The notes under the pieces: generated by a model
Database searches by the model: none
Seen by the model: the letters and a program-made list of their open reading frames with translations, nothing else
Told to the model about the DNA's origin: nothing
Part shown: positions 48,426 to 60,011 of the stretch, piece by piece
Layout: every line of letters begins with the position of its first letter
How positions within the stretch are numbered: the stretch's first letter is position 1
Position numbers and translations under genes: made by a program
Assembly: GCA_035048485.1 (NCBI GenBank)
Contig: CM068581.1
Coordinates: forward strand, 61,667,393 to 61,731,392
Length of the DNA stretch: 64,000 nt
Source: Pteria penguin
Taxonomy: Eukaryota > Mollusca > Bivalvia > Pterioida > Pteriidae
Direction: 5' to 3'

Positions 48426-50390
48426 AGGTCTAGACGGCAGACTCAACATAAGGATCCAAATTTTACGAACGGTCACTGCTGTCTAGATGGCAGGCTCACC
48501 TTAAGGATTCAAGTTATACTGAGAGTTACTTTAGTCTATACGGCAGGCTCACCTTAAGAATTCAAATAATACAAAGAGTCACTGCCGTTTAGATGACAGG
48601 CTCACCTTAAGGATTCAAGTTATACAGAGAGTTACTGCAGTCTATACGACAGGCTCTCCTTAAGAATCCAAACTATACAAAGAGTCACTGCAGTTTGGAT
48701 GGCAGACTCACCATAAGGATTCAAGTTATACAGAGAGTTACTGCAGTCTATACGACAGGCTCTCCTTAAGAATCCAAACTATACAGAGAGTCACTACAGT
48801 TTGGATGGCAGGCTCACCTTAAGGATTCAAGTTATACAGAGAGTTACTGCAGCCTATAAGGCAGGCTCTCCTTAAGAATCCAAATTATACAGAGAGTCAC
48901 TGCAGTTTAGATGACAGGCTCACCTTAAGAATTCAAGTAATACAGAGAGTTACTGCAGTCTATACAACAGGCTCTCCTTAAGAATCCAAATTATATACAC
49001 AGTCACTGCAGTTTTGATGGCAGGCTCACCTTAAGGATTCAAGATATACAGAGGGTTACTGCAGTCTATAAGGCAGGCTCTCCTTAAGAATCCAAACTAT
49101 ACAAAGAGTCACTGCAGTTTAGATGGCAGGCTCACCATAAGGATTCAAGATATACAGAGAGTTACTGCAGCCTATACGGCAGGCTCTCCTTTAGAATCCA
49201 AATTATACAGAGAGTCACTGCAGTTTAGATGGCAGGCTCACCTTAAGGATTCAAGTTATACAGAGAGTTACTGCAGTCTATACGGCAGGCTCTCCTTTAG
49301 AATCCAAATTATACAGAGAGTCACTGCAGTTTAGATGGCAGGCTCACCTTAAGGATTCAAGTTATACAGAGAGTTACTGCAGTCTATACGGCAGGCTCTC
49401 CTTCAGAATCCAAATTATACAGAGAGTCACTGCAGTTTAGATGGCAGGCTCACCTTAAGAATTCAGATTATACAGAGAGTTACTGCAGCCTATACGGCAG
49501 GCTCTCCTTAAGAATCCAAACTATACAAAGAGTCACTACAGTTTAGATTGCAGGCTCACCTTAAGAATTCAAGTTATACGGAGAGTTACTGCCGTTTATA
49601 CGACAGGCTCTCCTTAAGAATCCAGATTATACATAGAGTCACTGCAGTTTAGATACAGAGGGTCACTGCAGTTTGGATGGCAGGCGAACTTTAAGAATTA
49701 AAGTTATACAGAGAGTTACTGCAGCCTATACGGCAGGCTCTCCTTAAGAATCCAAATTATACACAGTCACTGCAGTTTAGATGGCAGGCTCACCTTAAGG
49801 ATTCAGGTTATACAGAGAGTTACGGCTGTCTATACGACAGGCTCTCCTTAAGAATCCAAATTATAGAGAAAGTCACTGCAGTTTTAGATGACAGGCTCAC
49901 CTTAAGGATTCAAGTTATACAGAGAGTTACTGCAGTCTATACGGCAGGCTCTCCTTAAGAATCCAAATTATACAGTAACTGCAGTTTAGATTGCAGGCTC
50001 GCCTTAAAGATTCAAGTTATTCAGAGAGTTACTGCAGTCTATACGACAGGCTCTCCTTAAGAATCTAAATTATACTGAGAGTCACTGCTGTCTATACCAC
50101 AGGCTCACCTTAAGAACCCACATCATACAGAGAGTCACTGCTGTCTAGACGGCAAGCTCACCTTACGAATCCAAGTCATACAGACACTGCTGTCTAGACG
50201 ACAGTTTCACCTTAAGAATCCAAATTTTACAGAAAGTCACTTCAGTCTAGACAGAATGTTCATCATAAGAATCCAATTATACAGAGAGTTACTACAGTCT
50301 AGACGACAGGCTTACCTTAAGATTCCAAATTATACAGAAAGTCACTGAAGTCTAGATGGCAGGCTTACCATGAGGGTCCAAATTATACAA
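48425..50390 (+). repeat. Higher-order array of 106-bp dimers (2 x 53 bp)
   Basis: Same family as 36190-37370, but here two unit types alternate. Type A has GGCAGGCTCACCTTAAGG and ATTCAAG. Type B has GGCAGGCTCTCCTTAAGA and ATCCAAA. About 14 A-B dimers run from 48540 to about 50050, with monomeric, diverged units at both edges. Confidence 0.93.
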
Positions 50391-50784
50391 TTAGTAGCAG
50401 TTTCCTTATTGAAAAGTGACTCCAGGATACATCCAAGGGATAATGTCAACGGGATATCTACAACAATCAGACCCTTCGAAAGTCTGATTACATCTAAGTT
50501 TTTCTATTGTCTGTTAAATTAATCAGAACGTGAATTGGTAAACACAACGCTTAAAATTTGTCGCCTATCCATAAAATCTTCTACTATCCATAATACTGAC
50601 ATTTTATTTGTTTGAACTAATTCTAGGTTTTAGACCATTACATGATATTACATACATAATATGTGTATTATATTTTATGTGTAGTGGAATGATGTTGTAA
50701 CGGTAAAAATACACATGTGATATAATAATCTCTTGTGGAGCCGATGACTATCGATTTCACTTCTTATGATATAAAAGAAAAAAG

Positions 50785-51066
50785 TGGAGTTACCGGCTCA
50801 GTTATGTGGCAGAAGTCACCATGGAGCTATACAAACTAAAAACTGTTTGATAGAACCTATACAATAAGCTAATGTACTGATTATTGCCGTATCCACTTCA
50901 CGCCAGTGTGGACTAGTGGATGAGGTGCTCGGCTCGTGATCGAGAGGTACCGGGTTCGATTCCCGCCCTTGGCGCTCCGGTGTTCTGTCTTTCGGATGAG
51001 ACAGTAAAAACCGAGGTGCTGTGTCACGGTGGGTGTGGCACGTAAAAGATCCCTCACTGCTTCGTA
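50785..51066 (+). repeat. Short dispersed repeat followed by a 3'-truncated SINE
   Basis: 50785-50835 is the third copy of the GAGTTACTGGCTCAG repeat. From about 50903 a tRNA-like head (GTGTGGACTAGTGGATGAGG; GGGTTCGATTCCCGCC) and SINE body (TGTCTTTCGGATGAGACAGT, AAAGATCCCTCACTGCTTCG) follow, then the sequence leaves the SINE at 51066 without the (TCAA)n tail. Confidence 0.8.
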
Positions 51067-51069
51067 ACG

Positions 51070-51885
51070 TAAAAATTCGCAAAGTATCATTACGGTTTTT
51101 TCTAATATCTACCGACATTTTACCATCAGTAACGTAAAATTATTCCAACAATTAGGCATTATATAAACAGAAAAACCAGTTCAATTTGTATACTGAAGTT
51201 TCTATGAAAGCATATAGATATAAAACATGTTTGTGCTTAGATAAATCACAAATGAGAACATTGAATACATTGCCCCACGTTCCTTTTTATTGTGTTTGAT
51301 ATAACCCTGCGTCATATCTTATTCCCATGCATAAGTGTCGCGTTCCTTTGTATCTAGTTGTAGCTTGAGATCAGGAGGTCTCATTCACCTGAACGTCTAC
51401 AATCTACGACATTGAGTAAAGTTTACTTTGTCATTAGACAGTTAGATGGGGCACATTAGAAGAGTAACTTCTTGAACTTCTCAGTGTTTACGAAAAAAAA
51501 TTCAGTAAATGTCAGATGAATCATAAATGGGGATTGTTAAGGGAATTATAAAATCACAGTGGAAATGTAGTAAAAAGATGCAAAGCAGAAGTCAATAAGG
51601 AGTATCTATTATACAAGACAAAAGAGGAATTAGCATTCTCTGCTTACCGGTTACAAACATAATACAAAAACAAAACTGTGCTATGTATCAATGGTGTAAT
51701 ATTGTATTATATTACAAACGGTTTAACGGTCAAATAAGTAAGTCAACATGTCAGACAATTATTCCTGATAAGGCCAAAGAAAATGTATATAGCGACCATA
51801 AAATTTGCCGAATGTTGACTTCAAACACGGTTGTTTCATATCTTTGTGATGTGATAGTGGCTTGTTTCGTTAAATGAAAGAAACG
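51070..51885. other. Intergenic stretch, nothing recognised
   Basis: No gene or known repeat recognised. Confidence 0.45.
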
Positions 51886-51887
51886 TA

Positions 51888-52110
51888 CAGATGGGTGCAG
51901 TCCTAACATAACATTCGCGTTAACGTGAAAAGCGGTCGCGAGGACTGCTTGAGCGCACGAGGCTGGACTGCTCGACCGGACGCGCGTGTGCTCATTGCGT
52001 TAACGCGCCGAGAAATCCACGTTCACGCGATTTATCCTCGCGTGCGCTCGGCCCTGTTCCACGTTCACGTGTATGTACTCAGTTCATTCTATGCTTTTGA
52101 CCCAGATGGA
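51888..52110 (+). promoter_or_regulatory. Left terminal repeat and CpG-rich leader of the Tc1-type gene
   Basis: A TA (51886-51887) is followed by CAGATGGGTGCAGTCCTAAC, the same terminus as the 427-bp MITE at 21264-21690. The next 180 bases are unusually GC- and CpG-rich for this window (GGTCGCGAGG, CGGACGCGCGTG, TTAACGCGCCG, CTCGCGTGCGCTCGG). They end shortly before the transposase start codon. Probably the transposon's 5' end, and by base composition a likely promoter region. Confidence 0.65.
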
Positions 52111-52123
52111 GTAAATTGTAGCG

Positions 52124-54887
52124 ATGGATCAACATGTAATAAAATCAGCAAGAATATCACCATATATTCGTGAAAGGATTATAAGTTTGCGGAATCATGG
52201 TATGTCTATTGTTGACATTCGGAGTAATTTGATAAAAACGGAGAGGATTAAGATATCCAGACAGGCAATCAGTGCTTTTTTGAAACGGTATAAGAAGACT
52301 TGTTCCATAATAGATACCCCTAAGATTAACAGTAAGCAAAAACTATTATCAGAAGAACATTTGGATTTCATAGATAGTGCAATTATAAATGATCGTGAAA
52401 TATCTGCGAGAGATGTCGTGTCTGGACTTTCCGAAAAATTTGACATAGTTGTAAGCACGTCGACTGTAAAAAGAGCTAGAAGAAAGTTGGGATGGAAACA
52501 TTCTACAACACAATATTGTCAAATGGTACGGGATCAGAATAAACCAAAAAGATTGCAGTATGCCCTAAGTTGTATAGCGAACCAGGAAACATTTGACGAT
52601 GTTATTTTCACTGACGAGACAACTGTTAAAATTCAAACTTCAACGAGATTTACGTTTCGTAAGGAAGGAGAAATGGTTCCAAAAGGAAAACCAAAACATC
52701 CATATCAGGTATATTATTTATATGTATATTCAGTTTTTCTTCTTGTGTGTGTGTGTGTGTTGATCTATCGTAATTTTGTGTAACATGCAAGTCGTAAATA
52801 AGTCGGATACTGATATACGTTTCGTTCAAACTTTACAAACACAAACACATTTCCGATGTAGATTTTTGCTACAACAACAGCAATATATATTTCATTATTT
52901 CTCAATGATTTACAAAACTAATTCTGTACTCTGTACACTTATTTGATAATGCTGTATGTGTCTGTTAAAGGAGCCAATTCAGGTAAAAATGCCTTCATGT
53001 CATCTGTATATGCATGTACTGTAGAAAGCATTGTTGATCTACGGCTACATCAGTAAGGTACCAGATCAGAATACATGTACATTATGAACTACATGTACAC
53101 ACATAACAATTCCCACACCATACATATACATTTACAAATGCACGTGCCTCTGTAAGCCACTTAATAGAGGCTTTCGTCTGATCATATTTGTTCATAATCA
53201 TAATCTCTTCACTTCATGTAGACATGTTTTGGCTTGGAAGAATTCTTGAAAAGTTGTGGTTGGTGTTCTGATTGAAACATAGTTGGCATGCATACGTCAT
53301 TGGTGTTTGGGGCAAAGATTGTCCCTATACCACTGATTTTTGTTTTTCGTAAGAGTATTCATGAAGTCGCATGACGTCACTGTCTATTTCAGTATTTGGT
53401 CTTTTCCTTATACAGAGTTACTTCCCATTTGGGACAGTATCTGATATAAAACCATTATGACATCATTATATTCTATGGAAACTGATCAAAAGCTCAGGGA
53501 AATGATAGTCCACAAATGATGTTTTCATAGGTATTTGATGAAGTCATAATTATTTTACGTCAGGTAGCGTCCCAGATGGGACGTATCTCTGTTTAACGAA
53601 AAAAAACTCAATATTAGCCGATGAAAATACATGAGGAGTCTGCAGATAAAGAATCTTGCTTTTGGTAAAAATTTGTCTTTATAGTTACTGGCAATGCTCA
53701 TTTAAACTGTAACTCTGTATCAGTAATGTGCTACAGGAATTTGCTTGTAAAACACGAATAGAAATATGCAACATAATAATTCATGATTTTCTTTTTTAAA
53801 AGGACAAAATATTTTAATCATTCCTTTTCACTGAAATTGCTCCAGGAATATGCATTGCTCTCTATGATATTAATGTCTGATGCTTAAAGCTAGGCTCTGA
53901 ATCCCTGTTATCAAATACATGGATGTCCAGCTTCAAGAATGTCCAGTCTAGCAACTGGTTTTGAGAAAGGGGTCCCAACAGGTCACTATGCCTGACATGT
54001 CCCTAGGTTGAGACACAAAAATCAGTGACATAGGACCCATCTTTGTTCCAAACTCCTATGCCATATACATCTGCAACATGGAATTTGATTGTAGAAGATG
54101 TAGATGCTTTTATTAATGTAATAATGTCCCAACTTATGGTATGTTACAGACTACATGCATCTGCCTGATGAATTGTACAGAAATTGCCCTTAGCATCAAA
54201 CTCAATTTAAGAAGTGAGGGATCTTTCATGTGCCAAATCTATAAAGACTCAAACCCAAGACCTTTCTGTTATGAGTCAGGCATGCTACCAATTGACTTGT
54301 GTTGGCTATATTGGTATGCAATGTAACATTTTCGATGATTATATATAGATGAGGGTAATCCTAAGTCATGCTTTGAATCTCTTTGCTACTTTGAAATAGA
54401 ATTTAATATATTTTATATATTGTTGTGTTTTTTACAGGTCCATGTATGGGGAGGAATATCCAGAAGAGGTGCCACTGGTCTCTTTGTGTTTACTGGTAGA
54501 ATGGATAGTGATGTGTACCAGCAAATTCTGATGGAAAAACTTGTACCTTTTATTAACAATTGGTATCCAAATCATCATCGTTTAATGCAGGATAATGATC
54601 CAAAACATGTAAGCAGGTCTACAAAGGAGTGGATGGATCAGCATGGTATCAATCATTGGCCTACACCACCCGAATCACCAGATCTAAACCCTATCGAAAA
54701 TATATGGGCTGGACTGAAATACCACATTCGGAGGTATACAAAGCCTCATAATCAACAAGATTTAATCCAGGGAATAAATGAATTCTGGGAGAGATTGACA
54801 CCAGAAATTTGTAGTCGTTATATAGATCATTTGTACAAAGTGATACCAGTTGTGGTGGAAAAACAAGGCTCTGCTAGTGGATTTTAA
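52124..54887 (+). CDS. Tc1-type DD34E transposase with one intron, intact
   Basis: Enzyme of cut-and-paste transposition, or a host gene derived from one. Exon 1 (52124-52708) starts in good context (GCGATGG) and encodes an N-terminal helix-turn-helix region (RERIISLRNHGMSIVDIRSN; ISRQAISAFLKRYKK), then VIFTDETTVKI with the first catalytic Asp. Exon 2 (54438-54887) carries VHVWGGISRRG, MQDNDPKH with the second Asp, and SPDLNPIENIW with the Glu, 34 residues after the Asp. The intron (52709-54437, CAG|GTATAT...TTTACAG) is phase 0 and 1.73 kb. The joined protein is 344 residues, the usual Tc1 length, with no stops. A left terminal repeat is present (51888) but no right one was found by eye. A MITE and a decayed SINE sit in the intron. 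Confidence 0.9.
53395..53611. mobile_element. Palindromic MITE, copy 3, in transposase intron
   Basis: Same family as 42341-42555 and 44532-44742: TTATACAGAGTTACTTCCCA and mirrored GATGGGACGTATCTCTGTTT, with TA on each side (53393-53394, 53612-53613). More diverged than the two copies around otopetrin. Confidence 0.87.
54140..54325 (-). repeat. Decayed SINE in transposase intron
   Basis: Retains CATCTGCCTGATGAATTGTA, GAAGTGAGGGATCTTTCATG and a degenerate tRNA-like head with inverted polarity, as in the (TCAA)n SINEs on the minus strand. Strongly diverged. Confidence 0.6.
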
Positions 54888-54889
54888 TT

Positions 54890-55904
54890 GATATTCACCA
54901 ACACATTTTTTAACTAAACCCAAAATCTTTCCATAGTAGAAAAAATTCATGTCATTCTAGTCTCTCCTTTTTATTATGATTAATTATATTTGTATATCTG
55001 TGGTATGGCAAGCCTTCAATGTTTATATAAGTACCATTACTTTCAATTAAATGTAAACGTGTTGTAGTTAATCTAAATACTTTTTATGCCTTATGTTATT
55101 CTCTACTAATTTACTTTCTATATCTCCATTGCAATACTTTACTTAATTTTCCCATGTTTAATATTGTATATATATGATTGACTTGATATTTTTATGTATT
55201 TGTATGTAATGCTGATTAGTGAAAACCATATCACCATGACCACCAACTCATTATAAACATGCCTTTATTCAAATTATCGATGTTTATCTATTACATGTAC
55301 GTACAACATATGTTCATATTCATCAACATTAAATTCAATGTTGCCATAAACATGCATTGATCTTAAGAGATGTGACCTTGGGTCCAAGTCATACTGCATA
55401 AGCATGTTGTCATGTGATGGGATACCAAAATCAGACTATCAAATACATATGACAATAACTGATACATGTAAATCATCTTAATTTTACGTCCTGTAGCTAA
55501 GATATGATTTATCACATCTATTTGACAAAGAAGATAATAATATTTAAATACTTTGTAAGTGATTCATTATTTATCTAGCTAAAAAAAAGATACAATGATA
55601 AGAGAGATATTTATATACATTTCACATGTTAATCATACACAAGCTACATGCATATAATCAAGAAAAAAAGGACCCCTATGGATATCAAGCATGTATGTAG
55701 TTTACATATTTACAACTCCTAATGGCATTCATGTACATGTCTTCAAGATCAAAATAAAAATAGTAAACAAATGAAATTCACATTTCACCTATGTCCATCG
55801 TACATATATCACTTCTAACTTATTTGAATAAATTAATTACATAATTAATGATAACATGAAAGTTTTCCATTGTTGTCCATGTCTTAATTATAATAAATAA
55901 ATAA

Positions 55905-55935
<31 letters not shown>

Positions 55936-56000
55936 CCATAGTCTTTAGTGTGTTTTAGTTTGTTTCAATGATTTTTGTTTAACACAGCAAACAGAAACTC
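54890..56000. other. Spacer between convergent genes
   Basis: AT-rich, with a TA microsatellite at about 55904-55929. No gene is recognised. Searched by eye for an inverted copy of the CAGATGGGTGCAG terminus and found none. Confidence 0.5.
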
Positions 56001-56004
56001 ATTT

Positions 56005-58251
56005 CTAATTAAGTATGTCCTGAAGGTCAAAATGATTTCTGACATAACGATGAAATACCCAGTTTGCTTTATCAATTGCTCTGACAACATCAGACCACAT
56101 TGGTTCATGGTCTGCAGGTGAACATGGGAAATGTTGAAAGGATGCCATTTTTATTGCAGAAATCTTCATTTTCTCTATTTGGCCTTTATTCTGTATAGCA
56201 GAGGAAAACACCTTTCCATTAACATTCTTATCTTCACATGAGCACAACTGACGAAACAAATTTACAGCGAATTTCCTTCTGGTATTAAATGCAGAGATGG
56301 TTGTCTCATTAAGGATGCCTTCAGGTATGTTTAGTCTGTGGTCGATAACTGGAGCTGAAGGAAGTTTACCAGAGGCAAGGGCATCATTGATGTTGGAAGG
56401 TTTTTCTGCTAAGATGGTTTTCATGCTCAGCTTCAGGAAACTGGGGTTTCTAACCACAACTTTCTCTTTGTTGCTTGCCTCTGTGCACTGGTTTTGATCC
56501 GGTGTTATTGTTTGTAAAGGCATATCGTAATTGTCGGAAAATGTTGTACCTGGTGGGTTATTTTCATCATTATTTCGATCTGATGCTTGGAAAATACTGT
56601 TAAGAGAGTCTGTTGTTGTTGGAGACACTGTAGGTAGTTGCAACTGAGTACTAACTTGTGAAATAGGATATGATTGGACAGTTTGCCATGTCTGCAGCAA
56701 AGACTGTATGGAGGCAAGGACTGATGTGATATTATCCAATTGTTCCCTATTCTCTTTAAGTTGTTTTGTATTTTCGGACACACTTTTTTCAATATCGCTG
56801 TAACCTAGTAGTTCTGAAACATTTAAACTTGTCTCAAGAGATACATCTTTCTCCTTTGCTCCAACTACAATTTCAGTTTGGGTTCCTGTGCAGATGTCTC
56901 CACCAGATGTTGAAGTGGTTTGAGTAGAAACAGCATGAGATTGAGGGTGGTCTGGGTGCAAATGGATTCAGATTTTGTAGGCTGGTTGGTTTGTGTCATC
57001 ATTGAGACTTTTTGTGCTGACAGGGTCTGTGTTGTGTTTGTTGTACTTCGAATCAAAACAGTTTGAGTTTCAGTAGATCTTTTGCTTTGTTTAAACTGTA
57101 GCACTGTCATTTCCAATTCTGGGGATATTTTGTAATTCGGGAAAGATGCTTCAGAGGTCTCAATGTTAGCAGAAGGTTCTGATGTTAAGGCAACAACTTT
57201 TATCTTTGATGCTGTTTTAGATTGAGTCACTGTTTTCTGAAATTAATAAAAATACAGAGGTGTAGGAGATACAAGTACTTCATGGTCATAGTTAATAAGT
57301 GACCTTAAGAGACTTTTGTCCAAAAGCACATAACCTAAATAACATTTTGGTGAAGTATGATCAAATTCTGATGAAAGGTATAGGAGATATGAGCTTGGAC
57401 GAACGGATTGACACATGGACAAGACAGCGATTATATGCTTCCCGAAAGATTTCAGGGAACTTTAACAAGTCGTGACCTTGATCTTTGATTAATAGACATT
57501 TCTCTCATTCAACATAATGTAAGGGGCGCAACATGGTAGTTTTTGCCAGGATTATCATTACAATGTTAATGCTAGCATAGTGACATCAGAGTAAAATGAT
57601 GCAAATTTTTATGGCAAATTATTGTATGTCTGGAATGGAATGAAACATAAGATCAATAGGAAAAAAAGTCTATTGAAATCAATTTCTATAGGCATTTTCC
57701 CATTTGATAAGCATCTAAGTATCTATATATCTACATCTGGTTGTGATTGGACAAGTTTCCAGTGAAAGGATAGAATAACGGAAGAACATACAAAACAAAC
57801 ACTTGATGCACCTGGCTATGACTGGAGAAGGCATAATACTTGAGATATCGAATTTTGACTCTATTCAGATGGTAGTAGGTTGAAATGATCAACTGAATAT
57901 TTATTCAATTGGGGAATAGATTTGCCATACTTTGATTATACTAATCAAAGCGAGTGCATAGCTCAATTAATTAGGAGTTTCACTTGTAGACGAGAAGTCC
58001 TAGGTACATGTCCTGTAGATGACTCTTCGAATTCCTGTTTTGTGGATGTTGCATTTTAGACATGGCATGTAAGAGTTCCCTCTCTGCTTTAGGTTGATCA
58101 GTTGCAACTAACTGAGTAAAAAGCCAAACCTAACTTCAACTCACCTCTTCAGGAGATATTTTTCTCCTTTTTGCTGGAGTTGGCTTTGAACATGTTTCAT
58201 CATCATGGTGAAAGTAATCGTTTATTGATTTTGCAAGAGATTCTTCATTAT
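56005..58251 (-). CDS. Thr/Gln-rich protein with BEN-like C-terminal domain, one frameshift
   Basis: Two coding exons fit in phase: 58145-58251 (ending PAKRRKISPEE, a basic patch usable as nuclear signal; donor GAAGAG|GTGAGT) and 57236-56005 (acceptor TTAATTTCAG). The large exon has repeated TQT motifs (TETQTVL, MMTQTNQ, ICTQTT, VSTQTTS, GTQTEI), a short coiled-coil-like stretch (NTKQLKENREQLDNITSVLA) and a C-terminal region (TRRKFAVNLFRQLCS, NVNGKVFSS, MKISAIKMASFQHFP) that resembles BEN domains, which bind DNA or chromatin. That assignment is tentative. The two halves of the exon lie in different frames; the switch, equivalent to one missing base, falls near 56945-56960 within the TQT stretch, so it is a pseudogene, an assembly error or a real frameshift site. 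Convergent with the Tc1-type gene. Confidence 0.65.
57255..57465 (+). repeat. Short copy of the hairpin-ended repeat, in intron
   Basis: Shares GGAGATACAAGTACTTCATG, TTTTGGTGAAGTATGATCAA and GAAAGGTATAGGAGATATGA with 1200-1922 and ends in a degenerate hairpin (ATATGCTTCCCGAAAG...). It lies in the intron between the two exons of the BEN-like gene. Confidence 0.8.
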
Positions 58252-58629
58252 CTGCAAGATTATACATATGCATAGTGAATAAGTTAATCAGGAACATGAA
58301 TTACATTTATATAAACACTTCACTTCCAACTAGATGTTGACTTTGAATAAAAACAGATCTCCCCCCACTCTCAGACTCTTGGATCAAGGTGATGTGAAAC
58401 CTTTGGGAAATGATCAACATTAAAATATGAAAGTGGCAGAATAAACTGTATAAAAGATATAGCCAGGACAAGATTTGTGACAGATGAACAGATGACAAAA
58501 CCATTAAGTCTCCTACCATTAGGGGGAGACATGATTCCAACAGAACAAGAAGCACTTGTGTATTTCATATATTTCATTATATTTAAACTAGATATATATG
58601 TGTGTGTGTTCATTTCAACCTAGGTTTTA

Positions 58630-58895
58630 ATAATTAACAAGCAAATTCAGAGAATTGTCATGGTCAAGGTCACATAATAAAAATGTTGATACCAACAGAT
58701 AGGTATAGCAATTAGGGACACACATGCCAAATATGAAGGCCCTTAACTTGCAGTTAAAAAGTTATGACCAATGTTAAAGCTTTTTAGACAGACAGTCAGA
58801 CAGACGGACGGATGGATAGACAAATGAGATTCGAGACTGACAGACAAATGAGATTTAATGTCCCCTCGCTTTCGCTAAAAGCGGGGGACAATAAA
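58630..58895 (+). repeat. Hairpin-ended repeat with GACAGACAGACGG run
   Basis: Contains TTGTCATGGTCAAGGTCACA, AATATGAAGGCCCTTAACTT, an AGACAGACAGTCAGACAGAC run and a terminal hairpin at about 58860-58891 (TGTCCCC/GGGGGACA, loop around CGCTTTCGCTAAAAGCG). Same architecture as the repeats ending at 1922 and 57465 but a different body. Confidence 0.75.
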
Positions 58896-59097
58896 ATGTT
58901 CACATGAATTATCTGAATCTTGCTGTAAATTCTTTAGAGAAAGTGCAGTAACCATGAGGTGAAAGAAACTGATATTATAATAAGGAAACTAGAAACTTAG
59001 GAAATTAGATGTATCCATTGAATGCAAAATTTTTCAAGTATGTATTTTTTCAAGGGCCATAAATCCTGTTAAACTTTATGTACAGTTTTCCCCTTAC

Positions 59098-59410
59098 AAT
59101 ATGAACATCATGACATCTACATACTGTGATATATGTTTGTACCAAGTTTCATTACAAGAGTTGTCAGAAGACAACATAGTTTGCTCATTTGGTAGTATTA
59201 TAGGTGGTTTGATGATACCTATCACAAAGTTAAATTTACCTGCAAATTCTATGATGAAAGCTTCTGTCACTTTAGCATTCCATATTACTTGTACAGGTTT
59301 ATTTCTAGTCTTTGCAAGTACAGCTGGATTTCCAATAAGTTTGGAAACTGGTGCAATTCCTGATGAATTATCACTTGTGAAATGTAGGGCAACATATGCT
59401 GGTACTTTAC
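59098..59410 (-). CDS. Possible upstream exon of the BEN-like gene
   Basis: On the minus strand an open 104-codon stretch is bounded by an acceptor (AATATTTATAG|GT) and a donor (CATATT|GTAAGG). The translation is well mixed (VPAYVALHFTSDNSSGIAPV; VIGIIKPPIILPNEQTML) but not recognised. A 38-bp candidate exon at 58517-58554 would join its phase to that of 58145-58251, though its acceptor lacks a pyrimidine tract. The opposite strand is also open over the same interval, so coding is uncertain. Confidence 0.35.
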
Positions 59411-60011
59411 CTATAAATATTTTAAACATATGTGAATGATTTCTAGGAATCTGACTGTGTAAGTAAGCATCAAGTCTCTTAAAATATATGTAATATATCT
59501 ATAAGAATATTACTCTATAGCCATACAAGGGTTTTAAAGAACCCCTGCCAAAGCGTAATAAATTTCACAATTTTTGTAGAGGGTTTCCAACCATGCATCC
59601 ATGTGTTTTTAAAATAACTGTCATATATCAAAAACGCTTTTTAAGACACTCTTGCAGATCACTCTGATGTATTCAGATTTTATGACCTATGTATAAACTA
59701 GTGTGAAAAAGTTTGTAAATGAAAATAGCATCTGAGACCTACTTGTAAGTCATCCAGCCAAGGATCCACCTCTTGACAGATCTGGTACAAAACAACAATA
59801 GGGGACCTTAAGTACAACAGTCTTCACAAGTTTCAAGAAAATCATTCCATTAGCTCTGAACACAACATTCATGAAAACTTATCCTTCATAACCCCCCCCC
59901 CCCCCTCCTCACATTCCCCCTCTTTTTAAACTTTAGACAAATTGTGAAAAATCCATGAAATGAGTTTTCTAATCCATTTCTTCTAATTGCATATACATTG
60001 TATTACAGGAA

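Noticed and set aside
54890..56000. Right terminal repeat of the Tc1-type element
   Set aside because: No inverted CAGATGGGTGCAG-like sequence was seen in this interval or up to 60 kb; GGGTGCA at about 56955 is in the wrong orientation and lies in the neighbouring coding exon.
59101..59439. Plus-strand frame of 112 codons
   Set aside because: It overlaps the minus-strand exon candidate, which has better-placed splice sites and fits a gene on that strand; the plus frame has no matching signals.
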